A stretch of 64,000 nt of DNA from the NCBI RefSeq assembly GCF_016863615.1, contig NZ_BOPF01000009.1, positions 124,001-188,000 of the forward strand. The letters run 5' to 3'. The notes beneath the pieces were generated by a model that had not been told where the DNA came from, searched no databases, and was given only the letters and a program-made list of their open reading frames with translations. A program made the position numbers and the translations under genes. Of the stretch, positions 16,650 to 25,672 are shown piece by piece (the first letter of the stretch is position 1; each line of letters begins with the position of its first letter). Source of the stretch: Virgisporangium aliadipatigenens. Lineage in GTDB: Bacteria > Actinomycetota > Actinomycetes > Mycobacteriales > Micromonosporaceae.

Positions 16650-18497
16650 CTAACCCGCCGACATCGGGACCTGATCGTCCCGGTAGCCGGCCGCCTGACG
16701 GCGGAACAGGCGCGCGTAGCGGCCCTCGGCGTCGAGCAGTTCGTCGTGCGTTCCCCGTTCCGCCACCACGCCGTCGTGCAGCACCACGATGACGTCCGCG
16801 TCCCGGACGGCGTTGAGGCGATGCGAGATGAGCAGCGTCGAACGGCCCGCGCGATGCTGCCGCATGGCCTCGTGCACCTCGTGTTCGGCGTCGACGTCGA
16901 GGCCCGAGCTGGGTTCGTCGAGGATCACCAACTCCGGGCTGCGGCGCATGAACGCCCGCGCCAGCGCGACCCGCTGCCATTGGCCGCCGGAGAGCAGCAC
17001 CCCGCTCATCGTCGCGCCGGCACGCGGGCCGACGGGCAGGAAGATCCGGCTCAGCAGGGTGTCGTAGCCGTCGGGCAGGCCGGCGAGGGTCGCGTCGACA
17101 CCGGCTGTGCGGGCGGCCCGACGGATCCGTTCGCGGTCGGCACAGGAGTCGATGTCGCCGACCGCCACGTTCTCGGCGGCGGTCAGGTCGTAGGTCATGT
17201 AGTCCTGGAAGACGCCGCTCATCCGCGCGCGCAACTCGGCGACCGGCACGTCCCGGATGTCGACGCCGTCCCACTCGATCGTGCCGCGGGTCGGGTCGTA
17301 GAACCGGCACAGCAGCTTGACGAGCGTGCTCTTGCCGGCCCCGTTCGCACCGACGAGAGCGGTCGAACTGCCGTGCGGGAGGAACAGGTCCACGCCGCGC
17401 AGGATCCACGGATGGCCGTCGCCGTAACGGAACCACACGTCGCGCAGCCGGATGCCGCGGGCGAGCACCGGCAGCGGCCGGGCCGGTTCGACGACGGGCA
17501 GGTCGGGCTCGACCCGTTCCACGGCAAGGTAGTGGTCGAACAGCAACAGCGACTGGTGCGCGGAGGCCAACGAACCGATCAGCGAGTACAGCGCCGTCTG
17601 GACGGCGGCGACGGCCGCCAGCAGAACCGTCACGTCGCCGGCGCCGAGCCGGCCGGAACGCGCCGCCGCGACGGCCCACCCGAGCGCCGCCGCGGCGACG
17701 AGCGCACCGAGCGCGCTGAGCCCGCCCTCGATCGCGGCCTCCCGCCGGTCGAGCGCGGTCTTCTCGGCGTCGGCGGTGCGGCGCTGCGACTCCAGGCGGC
17801 CGCGCAGGAATCCGCCGATGCCGAAGAGCCGCACCTCCTTGGCCGCCTGCACGGTCGTCAGCAGGTTGGCGTAGAACATCTCGCGGCGTTCGGTCGGGCC
17901 GAGGCGCAGGTGCAGGGCGGCCCGGCGGCGGGACAGCCGCAACTGGGCGAGGAACACCGGCAGCCCCGCCAGCAGCAGCGCCACCGTCAGGACCGGGCTG
18001 ATCGCCAGCAGCGACCCGACGAACCCGATCAGCGTGAGACCGCTGCGTCCCAGGCCGAACGCCGACGACGCGAGCATGCCGCAACTGCCGGGCGCCTGTT
18101 GGGCCAGCCGCAGCCGGTCGGCGAACAAGGGATCCTCGAACCGGGCGAGCCCGCCCAGCCGTTCCGTGGCGGCGAAGAGCCGCAGGGTGGCCAGCAGGGC
18201 CGCACGACGTCCGAGAACGTTGCCGAGCAACAGCGTCGGCGCGGGCAGCACGGCGGCGAGGACTCCCACCACCGCCAACGACGCGGCAGGAACGAGCACC
18301 GGCCCACCGCCGACGAGAGCGTCGATCACGTGTTTGGTGAACCAGGCCGCGGCGACCGGCAGCATGGCGTCGACCGCCATGACGGCGAAGTACAACGGCA
18401 GCAGCGCACCCGTGGCGGCCCAGGTGAGCCGGGTGACCGCCCAGGCCGCCCGGCGCACGATGCCGGGCGGCGGGGCGGTGCTCTGTTCAGCGGGCAC
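16650..18497 (-). CDS. ABC exporter, fused permease-ATPase, of a Cys-rich peptide locus
   Basis: A 615-residue half-transporter. About six membrane segments fill the first ~310 residues (for example PLYFAVMAVDAMLPVAAAWF), then an ATPase domain with Walker A GANGAGKST (about residue 382), signature LSGGQWQRVALARA (about 502), Walker B LVILDEPSSGLD and switch ISHRL. It has no N-terminal C39 peptidase, so it would not process a double-glycine leader itself. The start overlaps the end of the thioredoxin-like gene by 11 bases, showing translational coupling within the operon that begins with the eight-cysteine peptide at 19789. Export of that peptide is the simplest role; this is inference from context. 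Homodimer assembly is usual for the family. Confidence 0.88.
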   Translation of the reverse strand: MPAEQSTAPPPGIVRRAAWAVTRLTWAATGALLPLYFAVMAVDAMLPVAAAWFTKHVIDALVGGGPVLVPAASLAVVGVLAAVLPAPTLLLGNVLGRRAALLATLRLFAATERLGGLARFEDPLFADRLRLAQQAPGSCGMLASSAFGLGRSGLTLIGFVGSLLAISPVLTVALLLAGLPVFLAQLRLSRRRAALHLRLGPTERREMFYANLLTTVQAAKEVRLFGIGGFLRGRLESQRRTADAEKTALDRREAAIEGGLSALGALVAAAALGWAVAAARSGRLGAGDVTVLLAAVAAVQTALYSLIGSLASAHQSLLLFDHYLAVERVEPDLPVVEPARPLPVLARGIRLRDVWFRYGDGHPWILRGVDLFLPHGSSTALVGANGAGKSTLVKLLCRFYDPTRGTIEWDGVDIRDVPVAELRARMSGVFQDYMTYDLTAAENVAVGDIDSCADRERIRRAARTAGVDATLAGLPDGYDTLLSRIFLPVGPRAGATMSGVLLSGGQWQRVALARAFMRRSPELVILDEPSSGLDVDAEHEVHEAMRQHRAGRSTLLISHRLNAVRDADVIVVLHDGVVAERGTHDELLDAEGRYARLFRRQAAGYRDDQVPMSAG

Positions 18498-19047
18498 CGG
18501 CAGGCACCCCGGTCGGGACGGACGTCAGCGCGTCGGCGCCGCCGCCGGCCGCGAGCACCCGTCCGGTGGCGTCGATGAGATACACGGCCGGGTAGGCACG
18601 CACCTTGAAGGCGGTCCCGATCGGCCCGTTCCCGTTGTCGAGGATGATCCGCGCATTGCCGGTGAACCGTTCGCCGTATCCGCTGTCGCCGCCGAGGATC
18701 ACCAGAAGCACCCGTTCCGCCCCGCCGGGATGGCTCGCCACCCGCTCCGCCAGCGGCGGCAGCAGTTCCTCGCAGGGCGAGCAGCCCGGCGCCAGGAACG
18801 CCACGAGCGTGTCACCGGTCAGCCCGTCCCGGCTGACGGTCGAGCCGTCGACAGCGGTGGCGGTGAACGCCGGCACCTCGGTGCCGATCGGCAGCAGGTG
18901 CTGGGCGAACGTCTCGGCGGGCCGCGCGGTCTTCGGGCGCGGTTCGGCGGCGAGCCGGTTCACCCGACGCGCCAACGCCGCGAGGAACACCAGATTGGCC
19001 AGCGTGGCGACGGCGAGCACCAGAACGGCCGTGGTTTCGTACGACAA
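18487..19047 (-). CDS. membrane-anchored TlpA/MauD-like thioredoxin
   Basis: A 186-residue protein with one N-terminal hydrophobic helix (residues ~6-27) followed by a thioredoxin-fold redoxin domain. The active site is Cys-Ser-Pro-Cys (C89, C92) in FLAPGCSPCEELLP, and the cis-proline loop is VRAYPAVYLID. Topology places the redox site outside the membrane. Together with the MauE-like protein encoded 9 bases upstream it matches the MauD/MauE pairing, which forms disulfides in a cysteine-rich partner in methylamine utilisation. Here the likely client is the eight-cysteine peptide at the head of the operon. Whether it oxidises or isomerises disulfides cannot be told from sequence. Confidence 0.88.
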   Translation of the reverse strand: MSYETTAVLVLAVATLANLVFLAALARRVNRLAAEPRPKTARPAETFAQHLLPIGTEVPAFTATAVDGSTVSRDGLTGDTLVAFLAPGCSPCEELLPPLAERVASHPGGAERVLLVILGGDSGYGERFTGNARIILDNGNGPIGTAFKVRAYPAVYLIDATGRVLAAGGGADALTSVPTGVPAGAR

Positions 19048-19056
19048 GGCTCCTCC

Positions 19057-19590
19057 TCACTGCTTCGCCGCGCCGAGGAGCGCGGCGAGGTCGTCCCAGG
19101 CGACACAGATGACCGCGAGGCCCAGGCCGGTGCCGACCGCCAGGACCGTTCCGGCCGGTTCGACGACACCCGCCGGTGCCGCCGTCGCGAGCAGGCCGGC
19201 CACCGCCACCGAGGCGAGGACGGCGTTGCGCACTATCTGGGGAACGCCGGCCGGCACCGGCGAGTAGCCGAAGCAGTTGCACGCGACGGCCGCCCCGCGC
19301 GCCCGCGCCACCGCCGCGGCGAACGCCGTCAGCAACAGCGCCGCCGCGCCGAGCCCCCATCCCGCGGCCGGTGTCCAGACCAGCGCCCCCACCACCGCGA
19401 ACTCCGCGGCGACCAGCGCCTCGGCCAGCCGCGGCAGCCCGCGCAGCGGACCCGGTGCGAGCGCCGTCACCGACGAGCGGTACGCCTCGAACGCCGAACG
19501 CCGCATCACCTTCGACGCCGCGGCCGCGAGGAACACCGCCCCGACCGCGCATCGGGCGGTCAGCGCGAGCACGTCGGCGAACTCGTTCAC
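19057..19590 (-). CDS. MauE/DoxX-like redox membrane protein
   Basis: A 177-residue protein with four to five hydrophobic segments. A Cys-x-Cys pair (C104, C106) lies in the loop VACNCFGYSPVP; CxCFG at this position is the hallmark of MauE-family proteins. MauE is thought to pass oxidising equivalents from the membrane to a MauD thioredoxin, much as DsbB or VKOR does. Initiation is at GTG 19590 with GGGAGACGG upstream. Between this gene and the peptide gene stands a perfect hairpin at 19601-19619 touching the ribosome site, which should lower expression of the maturation genes relative to the peptide. Function in this locus is inferred. Confidence 0.85.
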   Translation of the reverse strand: MNEFADVLALTARCAVGAVFLAAAASKVMRRSAFEAYRSSVTALAPGPLRGLPRLAEALVAAEFAVVGALVWTPAAGWGLGAAALLLTAFAAAVARARGAAVACNCFGYSPVPAGVPQIVRNAVLASVAVAGLLATAAPAGVVEPAGTVLAVGTGLGLAVICVAWDDLAALLGAAKQ

Positions 19591-19600
19591 GACCCGTCTC

Positions 19601-19619
19601 CCGTCCGACGCGCGGACGG
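19601..19619 (-). promoter_or_regulatory. stem-loop between peptide gene and mauE-like gene
   Basis: CCGTCCG (19601-19607) and CGGACGG (19613-19619) form a perfect 7-base-pair stem with a 5-base loop in the 76-base gap after the peptide gene. It has no U-run, so it looks like an attenuator, RNA-processing or mRNA-stabilising hairpin rather than a simple terminator. Its base adjoins the mauE-like Shine-Dalgarno. Such hairpins often follow precursor-peptide genes. Confidence 0.6.
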
Positions 19620-19666
19620 TGCCGCCGACGGAAACCCGCCGACCGCACCGCCCTTCCCCGTCACGC

Positions 19667-19789
19667 TCAACAGGATCCGCAGCTGTAGTTGACCGCGCCG
19701 CAGCCGTCGGGACAGCAGAGTGTCACGACATACCTGAGGTGATGGCCCGCGTTGCAGCTGACGCACGCCGTGCTTTGCACCCAGCACAT
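19667..19789 (-). CDS. 40-residue peptide with eight cysteines (candidate secreted disulfide-rich peptide)
   Basis: A 41-codon ORF from the ATG at 19789, with GGAGAGGGG ending 6 bases upstream. It begins MCWVQSTACVSC and ends GAVNYSCGSC. Cysteines are at 2, 9, 12, 25, 26, 30, 37 and 40, an even number that permits four disulfides. The Cys-Cys-Pro-Asp-Gly-Cys turn (25-30) and the two histidines (16-17) are the other distinctive residues. There is no signal peptide or double-glycine leader in this frame. A longer version starting at GTG 19894 (75 residues) is open but lacks a ribosome site; it would add a 35-residue leader-like extension. It heads an operon with MauE-like, TlpA-like and ABC-exporter genes and is divergent from a SARP activator. 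I know of no characterised relative. Confidence 0.72.
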   Translation of the reverse strand: MCWVQSTACVSCNAGHHLRYVVTLCCPDGCGAVNYSCGSC

Positions 19790-19930
19790 GGGATGCCCCT
19801 CTCCGTCGGTGATACCGATGGTAGGAGTCTGGACCGAGGCCGTTGCACCGGCGATGTACCGGCATTGCAGATTTGATGACAGCGCTCGATTCACCCGGGT
19901 TGATAGATTCGGCTCACGGGGGAGGGGCCG
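19790..19930. promoter_or_regulatory. divergent promoter region, Cys-rich peptide operon and SARP gene
   Basis: This 141-base gap separates the peptide operon (minus) from the SARP gene (plus) and must hold both promoters. It is less GC-rich than its surroundings. Two GATTC words at 19888-19892 and 19906-19910, 18 bases apart, are the only direct repeats I see; SARP proteins bind direct repeats, usually at 11- or 22-base spacing, so this is weak. The SARP ribosome site GGAGG (19921-19925) sits 5 bases before its ATG. Confidence 0.4.
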
Positions 19931-22777
19931 ATGGCCGTGGAGTTCCAGCTGCTCGGCGAGGTACGCGCGCACCGGCCGGACCGGCCGGTCGATCTGGGCA
20001 GCGCACGGCAGCGCAGCCTGCTGGCGATCCTGCTGGTGGACAGCAACCGGGTGATCCCGGTGCACCAACTCGTGGACCGGTTGTGGTCCGAGGATCCCCC
20101 GCCCACCGCCCGTCCGACGCTGCGGAGTTATCTGTCCCGCCTGCGTTCGGTTCTCGCCGATGACGAGACTGTTTCGTTGGAACGCTGTACGAACGGCTAC
20201 CGCCTCCGGGTCGACCCGGCCCGGATAGACCTGCACCGCTTTCGCGGCCTGATCGCACAGGCCCGCGCGGCGGCCAACGACCGCGGCCCGGGCGGCGATC
20301 GACGCGCACTGCGCCTGTTCGACGACGCGATGCGGCTGTGGTCCGGCGACGTGTTCGGCGGCCTCGACTGCACCTGGCTGGCCGACCTGCGCGAACGCCT
20401 GCACGGCGAACGGCTCGCCGCCGAGCTCGACCGGGTGGACGTGGCACTGCGCGGCGACCGTCCGGCCGGCCTGGTGGCCGGCCTGGCGGAGCTGTCGGCC
20501 GCCCACCCGCTGGACGAACGGGTCGCCGGACAGCTCATGCTGGCGCTGCACCTGTGCGGGCGGCGGGCCGACGCCCTCGGCGCCTACCGTGCGATCCGTC
20601 GTCGCCTCGCCGACGAGATGGGCGTCGAGCCCGGCCCGGCGCTCCAACGGCTGCACCGCCGGCTCCTGGCCGGAGACCCCGCACCGGTGGTCGGCCCGCC
20701 GGCGAACGACCCGTCGCCGGCGGACCCGGTCCCCGATCCGCGACCGGGTGGGCTCTCCCCCGCCGAGTTGCCGCCGGACCTACCGGCGTTCGTGGGTCGC
20801 GAGCACGAGCTGGCCCAGCTCGACGGCCTGCTGCCGGCCAAGAACGCGGACCGGACCGCGGCCGTCATCGCCACGATCACCGGAGCGGCCGGCGTCGGCA
20901 AGACCGTGCTGGCGGTGCACTGGGCGCATCTGGTGCGCCACCGCTTTCCCGACGGGCAGCTCCACGTCAACCTGCGCGGGTTCAGCCCGGACTCGTCCGC
21001 GCTCACGCCCGCCGAGGCGCTGCGCGGCCTGCTGGGCTCGCTCGGCGTTCCCCCGACCGGTCAACCGGCGGACCTCGCGGGGCGGGTGGGGCTGTACCGG
21101 ACGCTGCTGGCCGACCGGCGGATCCTGATCCTCCTCGACGACGCCCACAGCGCCGAACAGGTCCGACCGCTGTTGCCCGGCGCACCCGGCTGCCTGGCCG
21201 TGGTCACCAGCCGCGATCAGCTCACCGGCCTGGCCGTCGCGGCCGGGGCCCATCCCCTGCCGCTGGACCTGCTGAGCGCGGCGCAGGCGCGGGACCTGCT
21301 CGCCCGACGGCTCGGCCCGGCCCGCGTCGCCGGCGAGCCGGACGCCGTCACGCAGATCGTGGAACGCTGCGCCCGGCTGCCGCTCGCGTTGACCATCGTC
21401 GCCGCTCGTGCGGCCCGGCAGCCGCACTTCCCGCTCGGGGCCGTCGCCGCCGGACTGGTCGGCGACGACCGGCTGGACGTCCTCGGCGACGGCGATCCGA
21501 CGACCGACCTGCGCACGGTGTTCTCGTGGTCGTACCGACGGCTCGGCGCACCGGCGGCCAGGCTGTTCCGGCTGCTCGGACTGCTGCCCGCCGGAGAGGC
21601 GTCGGTGGCCGCCGTGGCCAGCCTGGCCGGCCTGCCGCCCCGGCGGTTGCACGCTCCGCTCGGCGAACTGCGCCGCGCCAGCCTCGTCGACGAACCGGCA
21701 CCCGGCCGGCTGAGCCTGCACGACCTGCTGCGTGCGTACGCCGGCGAACTGGTCGAGGAGCACGAGCCGCCCGACGCTCGACGGGCCGCCGCCGGCCGCC
21801 TGCTCGACCACTACCTGCACACGGCGCACGCGGCGGCCGTGGCGGTCGACCCGCAGCGCGACCCGATCCCGTTGCCCGCCGCACGCCCCGGCACGGCCCC
21901 GCAGGAATTCACCGGATCCGCCGCCGCACTCGCGTGGTTCACCTCGGAGCAGCAGACCCTGCTGAACGCCGTCATCCGGCCGGAGCCCGGCTCGGAGGCG
22001 CACACCTGGCGACTGGCCTGGTGCCTGGTGAACATCCTGGACCGCCGCGGCCTGTGGGTGGAGCAGGCCGCCGCCCACACTGCCGCACTCGCCTGCGCCG
22101 AACGCCTCGCCGACCCGGCCGGCCAGGCGCACACGCTGCGCGGGCTCGCCCGGGCATACGTCCAACTCGGCCGGTACGACGAGGCGGAGCGGCACTTCCG
22201 CGTCGGGCTGGAACGCTGCCGGGACGCCGGCGACCGGGTTCTCGCCGCGCACCTGCACCGCAATCTCGCCGAACTGGAGGAACGCCGTGACCGGTACGCG
22301 ACGGCGGTGCGGCACGCCGCGCGGGCCATCACGCTGTTCCGCGCCGCCGGCCACCGGATCGGCCTGGCCAACTCGCTCAACCAGTTGGGCTGGTACCTGA
22401 CCCTGCTCGGCGAGCACCGGCAGGCACTGTCCACATTGGAACGCGCGATGGTGCTGCTGACGGCGATCGACCACCGCTACGGTCAGGCGGCCGCCCTGGA
22501 CAGCATCGGATACGCCCACTTCCGGCTCGGCGACCTCGAACGGGCCGTCGAGTGCCTGGAGCGGTCGCTGGCTCTCTTCCGGGCGGAGGGCGACCGGTAC
22601 TACGCGACCGTGACGATGGTTCACCTGGGCGACGCGCACGACGCCCGGGGCGACGCCGACGCGGCCCGCGCGGCATGGCAGGCCGCCCTGGAGATCCTCG
22701 TGGAAATGCGCCACCCGGACGCCGAGTCGGTCCGCAAACGGCTCCTTCCCGGCGTGTGCGGGTCGACCACCACTTGA
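19931..22777 (+). CDS. SARP/AfsR-type regulator: winged helix, BTAD, NB-ARC, TPR
   Basis: A 948-residue regulator with a good ribosome site. Order of parts: OmpR-like winged helix (residues ~5-95, FQLLGEVRAHRPDRPVDLG, RPTLRSYLSRLRSVL), BTAD helical domain (~100-245, ending DEMGVEPGPALQRLHRRLL), a proline-rich linker, NB-ARC ATPase with Walker A GAAGVGKT (~317) and LILLDDAHSAEQV, and C-terminal TPRs (RGLARAYVQLGRYDEAERHF and following). This is the AfsR architecture of actinomycete pathway activators. It is divergent from, and probably activates, the cysteine-rich peptide operon. The NB-ARC/TPR part implies control by ATP and a bound signal. The target assignment is inference from position. 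Confidence 0.9.
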   Translation: MAVEFQLLGEVRAHRPDRPVDLGSARQRSLLAILLVDSNRVIPVHQLVDRLWSEDPPPTARPTLRSYLSRLRSVLADDETVSLERCTNGYRLRVDPARIDLHRFRGLIAQARAAANDRGPGGDRRALRLFDDAMRLWSGDVFGGLDCTWLADLRERLHGERLAAELDRVDVALRGDRPAGLVAGLAELSAAHPLDERVAGQLMLALHLCGRRADALGAYRAIRRRLADEMGVEPGPALQRLHRRLLAGDPAPVVGPPANDPSPADPVPDPRPGGLSPAELPPDLPAFVGREHELAQLDGLLPAKNADRTAAVIATITGAAGVGKTVLAVHWAHLVRHRFPDGQLHVNLRGFSPDSSALTPAEALRGLLGSLGVPPTGQPADLAGRVGLYRTLLADRRILILLDDAHSAEQVRPLLPGAPGCLAVVTSRDQLTGLAVAAGAHPLPLDLLSAAQARDLLARRLGPARVAGEPDAVTQIVERCARLPLALTIVAARAARQPHFPLGAVAAGLVGDDRLDVLGDGDPTTDLRTVFSWSYRRLGAPAARLFRLLGLLPAGEASVAAVASLAGLPPRRLHAPLGELRRASLVDEPAPGRLSLHDLLRAYAGELVEEHEPPDARRAAAGRLLDHYLHTAHAAAVAVDPQRDPIPLPAARPGTAPQEFTGSAAALAWFTSEQQTLLNAVIRPEPGSEAHTWRLAWCLVNILDRRGLWVEQAAAHTAALACAERLADPAGQAHTLRGLARAYVQLGRYDEAERHFRVGLERCRDAGDRVLAAHLHRNLAELEERRDRYATAVRHAARAITLFRAAGHRIGLANSLNQLGWYLTLLGEHRQALSTLERAMVLLTAIDHRYGQAAALDSIGYAHFRLGDLERAVECLERSLALFRAEGDRYYATVTMVHLGDAHDARGDADAARAAWQAALEILVEMRHPDAESVRKRLLPGVCGSTTT

Positions 22778-22896
22778 TCAGCCGTACGGGACGGACGGCC
22801 CTGTGGACCGGCGGGGAGCCAGCGAACCGAGCCGCGTGAGCGCTTCCTGCCGTGACACACGGCGGTCCTGAGCACGTTCCGCTCCACTAGCCTGCG

Positions 22897-23508
22897 GTGG
22901 TGACAGGAACCGAACTGGCTGAGTTGATCGTGGCCGACAGCGGGGCGCTGCGCGCCTGGCTGTCGGACAACCACCGCACCTCCCCCGGTGTGTGGCTAGC
23001 GCTGACCAGGAAGGGCGGCTCCGTCACCACGCTGACCTGGCAGCAGGCGGTCGACGAGGCGCTGTGCTTCGGCTGGATCGACGGCCAGGCCCGCAAGCGC
23101 GACGGGGAGAGTTCCTGGATCCGGTTCACCCCGCGCCGGCCCCGCAGCATCTGGTCCCAGCGCAACGTCGCCAACGTCGCCCGGCTGGAGGCGGCCGGCC
23201 TGATGCAGCCCGCCGGCCGCGCCGCGGTCGACGCCGCCAAGGCCGACGGGCGGTGGGCGGCCGCCTACGCGCCGCCGTCGGAGGCGGAGGTGCCGGCCGA
23301 CCTGCGCGCCGCGATCGCCGCCGACCCTGCGGCGCAGGCGATGTTCGACGTGCTCACCAAGACCAACCGCTTCGCCCTCATCGGCCGGGTCAACGCCGTC
23401 AAGCGGGCCGAGACGCGCACCCGCAAGATCGCCGAGTGCGTGGCGATGCTGGCCCGGCACGAGACGATCCATCCGCAGCGAGCCAGGCCGGCCGAGCCGC
23501 CGACGTGA
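22897..23508 (+). CDS. YdeI/OmpD-associated-family protein
   Basis: A 203-residue protein with the YdeI-family opening SGALRAWLSDNHRTSPGVWLAL, the core TLTWQQAVDEALCFGWIDGQARKRDG, and RFTPRRPRSIWSQRNVANVARL. Starts at adjacent GTG codons 22897 and 22900 cannot be separated. The C-terminal part (KTNRFALIGRVNAVKRAETRTRKI) matches the bacteriocin-protection/YdeI helical tail. Bacterial relatives have been linked to antimicrobial-peptide resistance in enterobacteria, but the biochemical role is unknown. It stands alone between the SARP gene and a convergent TetR gene, so no operon partner suggests a function; proximity to a peptide locus is suggestive only. Confidence 0.85.
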   Translation: MVTGTELAELIVADSGALRAWLSDNHRTSPGVWLALTRKGGSVTTLTWQQAVDEALCFGWIDGQARKRDGESSWIRFTPRRPRSIWSQRNVANVARLEAAGLMQPAGRAAVDAAKADGRWAAAYAPPSEAEVPADLRAAIAADPAAQAMFDVLTKTNRFALIGRVNAVKRAETRTRKIAECVAMLARHETIHPQRARPAEPPT

Positions 23509-23551
23509 GCGGTGTGCCCGGATGAGGCGTGTCCCGCCGATCACGGCGGTC

Positions 23552-24151
23552 CTATCGGCCGGAATCCCGCTCCCGGCCCCGGAGCGCGGCGTCGATGAGT
23601 GCCTCGGCGGCCTGTCGCGCCTGCCCCGCGGCATCGTTCGTCCCGGCGATGGCCGCCGTCGTCTGTGCCCCCTCGGCGAGGATCGCCAACTGCGGCCCGA
23701 GCGATGCGGGCGCCCCGGCCTCGGCGACGATCTCGGTCAGCCGCGCCTGGAACTTCGCCTTGTGCGCCCGCACGATCTGCGCGACCCGTGGCGCCGTCGC
23801 GCCCAGTTCGCCGAAGGAGTTGATGAACATGCAGCCGCGGAAGTCGTCCTGGTCGAACCAGCGGGCCAGCATGTCGTAGATCGCGAGCAGGCTCTGCCGG
23901 GGGTCGTCGGTGGCGGTCGCGTCGTCGACCAGTGCGTCCCACATCTCGTGCCGGCGGAGCAGGACCTGTTCCACGATGGTCTCCTTGGAGGGGAACAGGC
24001 GGTAGAGCCGCTTGAGCGAGACACCCGACTCGGCGCGCAGCATGTCCATGCCGACGGCCTGGATACCGAGCGTGTAGTACAGCCGGTCGGCCGCCTCCAG
24101 CACCTGCTGCCGGGCCGCGTCGTCGTCCAGCGTGTGGGCTTGCGTGGTCAC
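23552..24151 (-). CDS. TetR/AcrR-family transcriptional regulator
   Basis: The GTG at 24151 is the best start, with GGAGGGG just upstream; the frame is open to 24196 without a ribosome site. The 199-residue product has a TetR HTH (ARQQVLEAADRLYYTLGIQAVGMDMLRAESGVSLKRLYRLF spread over residues ~10-52) and a C-terminal domain including FRGCMFINSFGELGA, like the TetR_C_16/YcdC-type group that senses small organics. It is divergent from an alpha/beta hydrolase across 140 bases containing two strong palindromes, which suggests repression of the hydrolase and itself. Ligand unknown. Confidence 0.88.
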   Translation of the reverse strand: MTTQAHTLDDDAARQQVLEAADRLYYTLGIQAVGMDMLRAESGVSLKRLYRLFPSKETIVEQVLLRRHEMWDALVDDATATDDPRQSLLAIYDMLARWFDQDDFRGCMFINSFGELGATAPRVAQIVRAHKAKFQARLTEIVAEAGAPASLGPQLAILAEGAQTTAAIAGTNDAAGQARQAAEALIDAALRGRERDSGR

Positions 24152-24210
24152 TATTCCCCTCCGTCGCCGAGTCCCGCGGTGACACCTCTCACCCAATTCG
24201 TCACGCCTGA

Positions 24211-25125
<915 letters not shown>

Positions 25126-25144
25126 CCGGTCACTCAGGACGCTC

Positions 25145-25184
25145 ACGGCCCGTCAGTTCGGCTCCCTGCGAACTGACGGGCCGT
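25145..25184. terminator. bidirectional intrinsic-type hairpin between convergent genes
   Basis: A perfect 16-base-pair stem: ACGGCCCGTCAGTTCG (25145-25160) and its complement (25169-25184) around an 8-base loop. It begins 20 bases after the hydrolase stop and lies 36 bases from the end of the convergent glyoxalase-fold gene. No long U-run follows, as is common in high-GC actinomycetes. Confidence 0.9.
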
Positions 25185-25220
25185 CGGCCCAGCCGGCCGC
25201 GGATCCACGCGCCCGTCCGG

Positions 25221-25619
25221 TCAGCGGTTGAACTTCTCGATCGCCTCGGGGGTCACCGGGGTGAAGAAGTTGACCAGGTTGCCGTCGGGGTCGCGCAACA
25301 GCAGGGCCCGGTTGCCCCAGGGCATCGTGGTGGGCACGTTCACGAACTCCGCCACGACACCCCGCAGGCTCTCGTAGAGCGCGTCCACGTCGTCCACGAG
25401 AAACTCGATGATCGCGGTGTGGTTGTCGGCCGGCCGGGCCGAACCGGGCGCGAACAGCGAAACCGTGCGGGTGCTGCCGATCGCCAGCGTGCCGTGGGCG
25501 GTGCGCAGTTCGGCGAAGTCCTCGTTGCCCCAGACCGCCGGCACGCCCGTGACCTTCTCGTAGAAGCCGACGAGGCGAGTGACATCGCCGCTGATGAGGC
25601 GAATCGAGACGAGGTCCAT
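25221..25619 (-). CDS. glyoxalase-fold (VOC-family) protein
   Basis: A 132-residue VOC protein of paired beta-alpha-beta-beta-beta modules: VSIRLISGDVTRLVGFYEKVTGV at the start, AIIEFLVDDVDALYESLRG in the middle and ALLLRDPDGNLVNFFTPV at the end. The Asp-Pro-Asp-Gly-Asn-Leu motif is typical. Members bind a metal and act as dioxygenases, isomerases or drug-binding resistance proteins; without a partner enzyme the role is open. AGGGAG precedes the ATG. It is divergent from a WYL regulator across a perfect operator-like inverted repeat, so the regulator probably controls it. Confidence 0.87.
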   Translation of the reverse strand: MDLVSIRLISGDVTRLVGFYEKVTGVPAVWGNEDFAELRTAHGTLAIGSTRTVSLFAPGSARPADNHTAIIEFLVDDVDALYESLRGVVAEFVNVPTTMPWGNRALLLRDPDGNLVNFFTPVTPEAIEKFNR

Positions 25620-25672
25620 GGTTCTCCCTGACTAATGTGGTCCGTTTGCCTGCCGGGATCGAACGCTACGAC

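Noticed and set aside
19587-19865. A 92-codon alternative frame overlapping the Cys-rich peptide
   Set aside because: It is arginine-rich with no ribosome site and less plausible codons than the eight-cysteine frame.
20780-22714. 644-codon antisense frame inside the SARP gene
   Set aside because: It mirrors third-position GC bias of the SARP coding strand and shows no domains.
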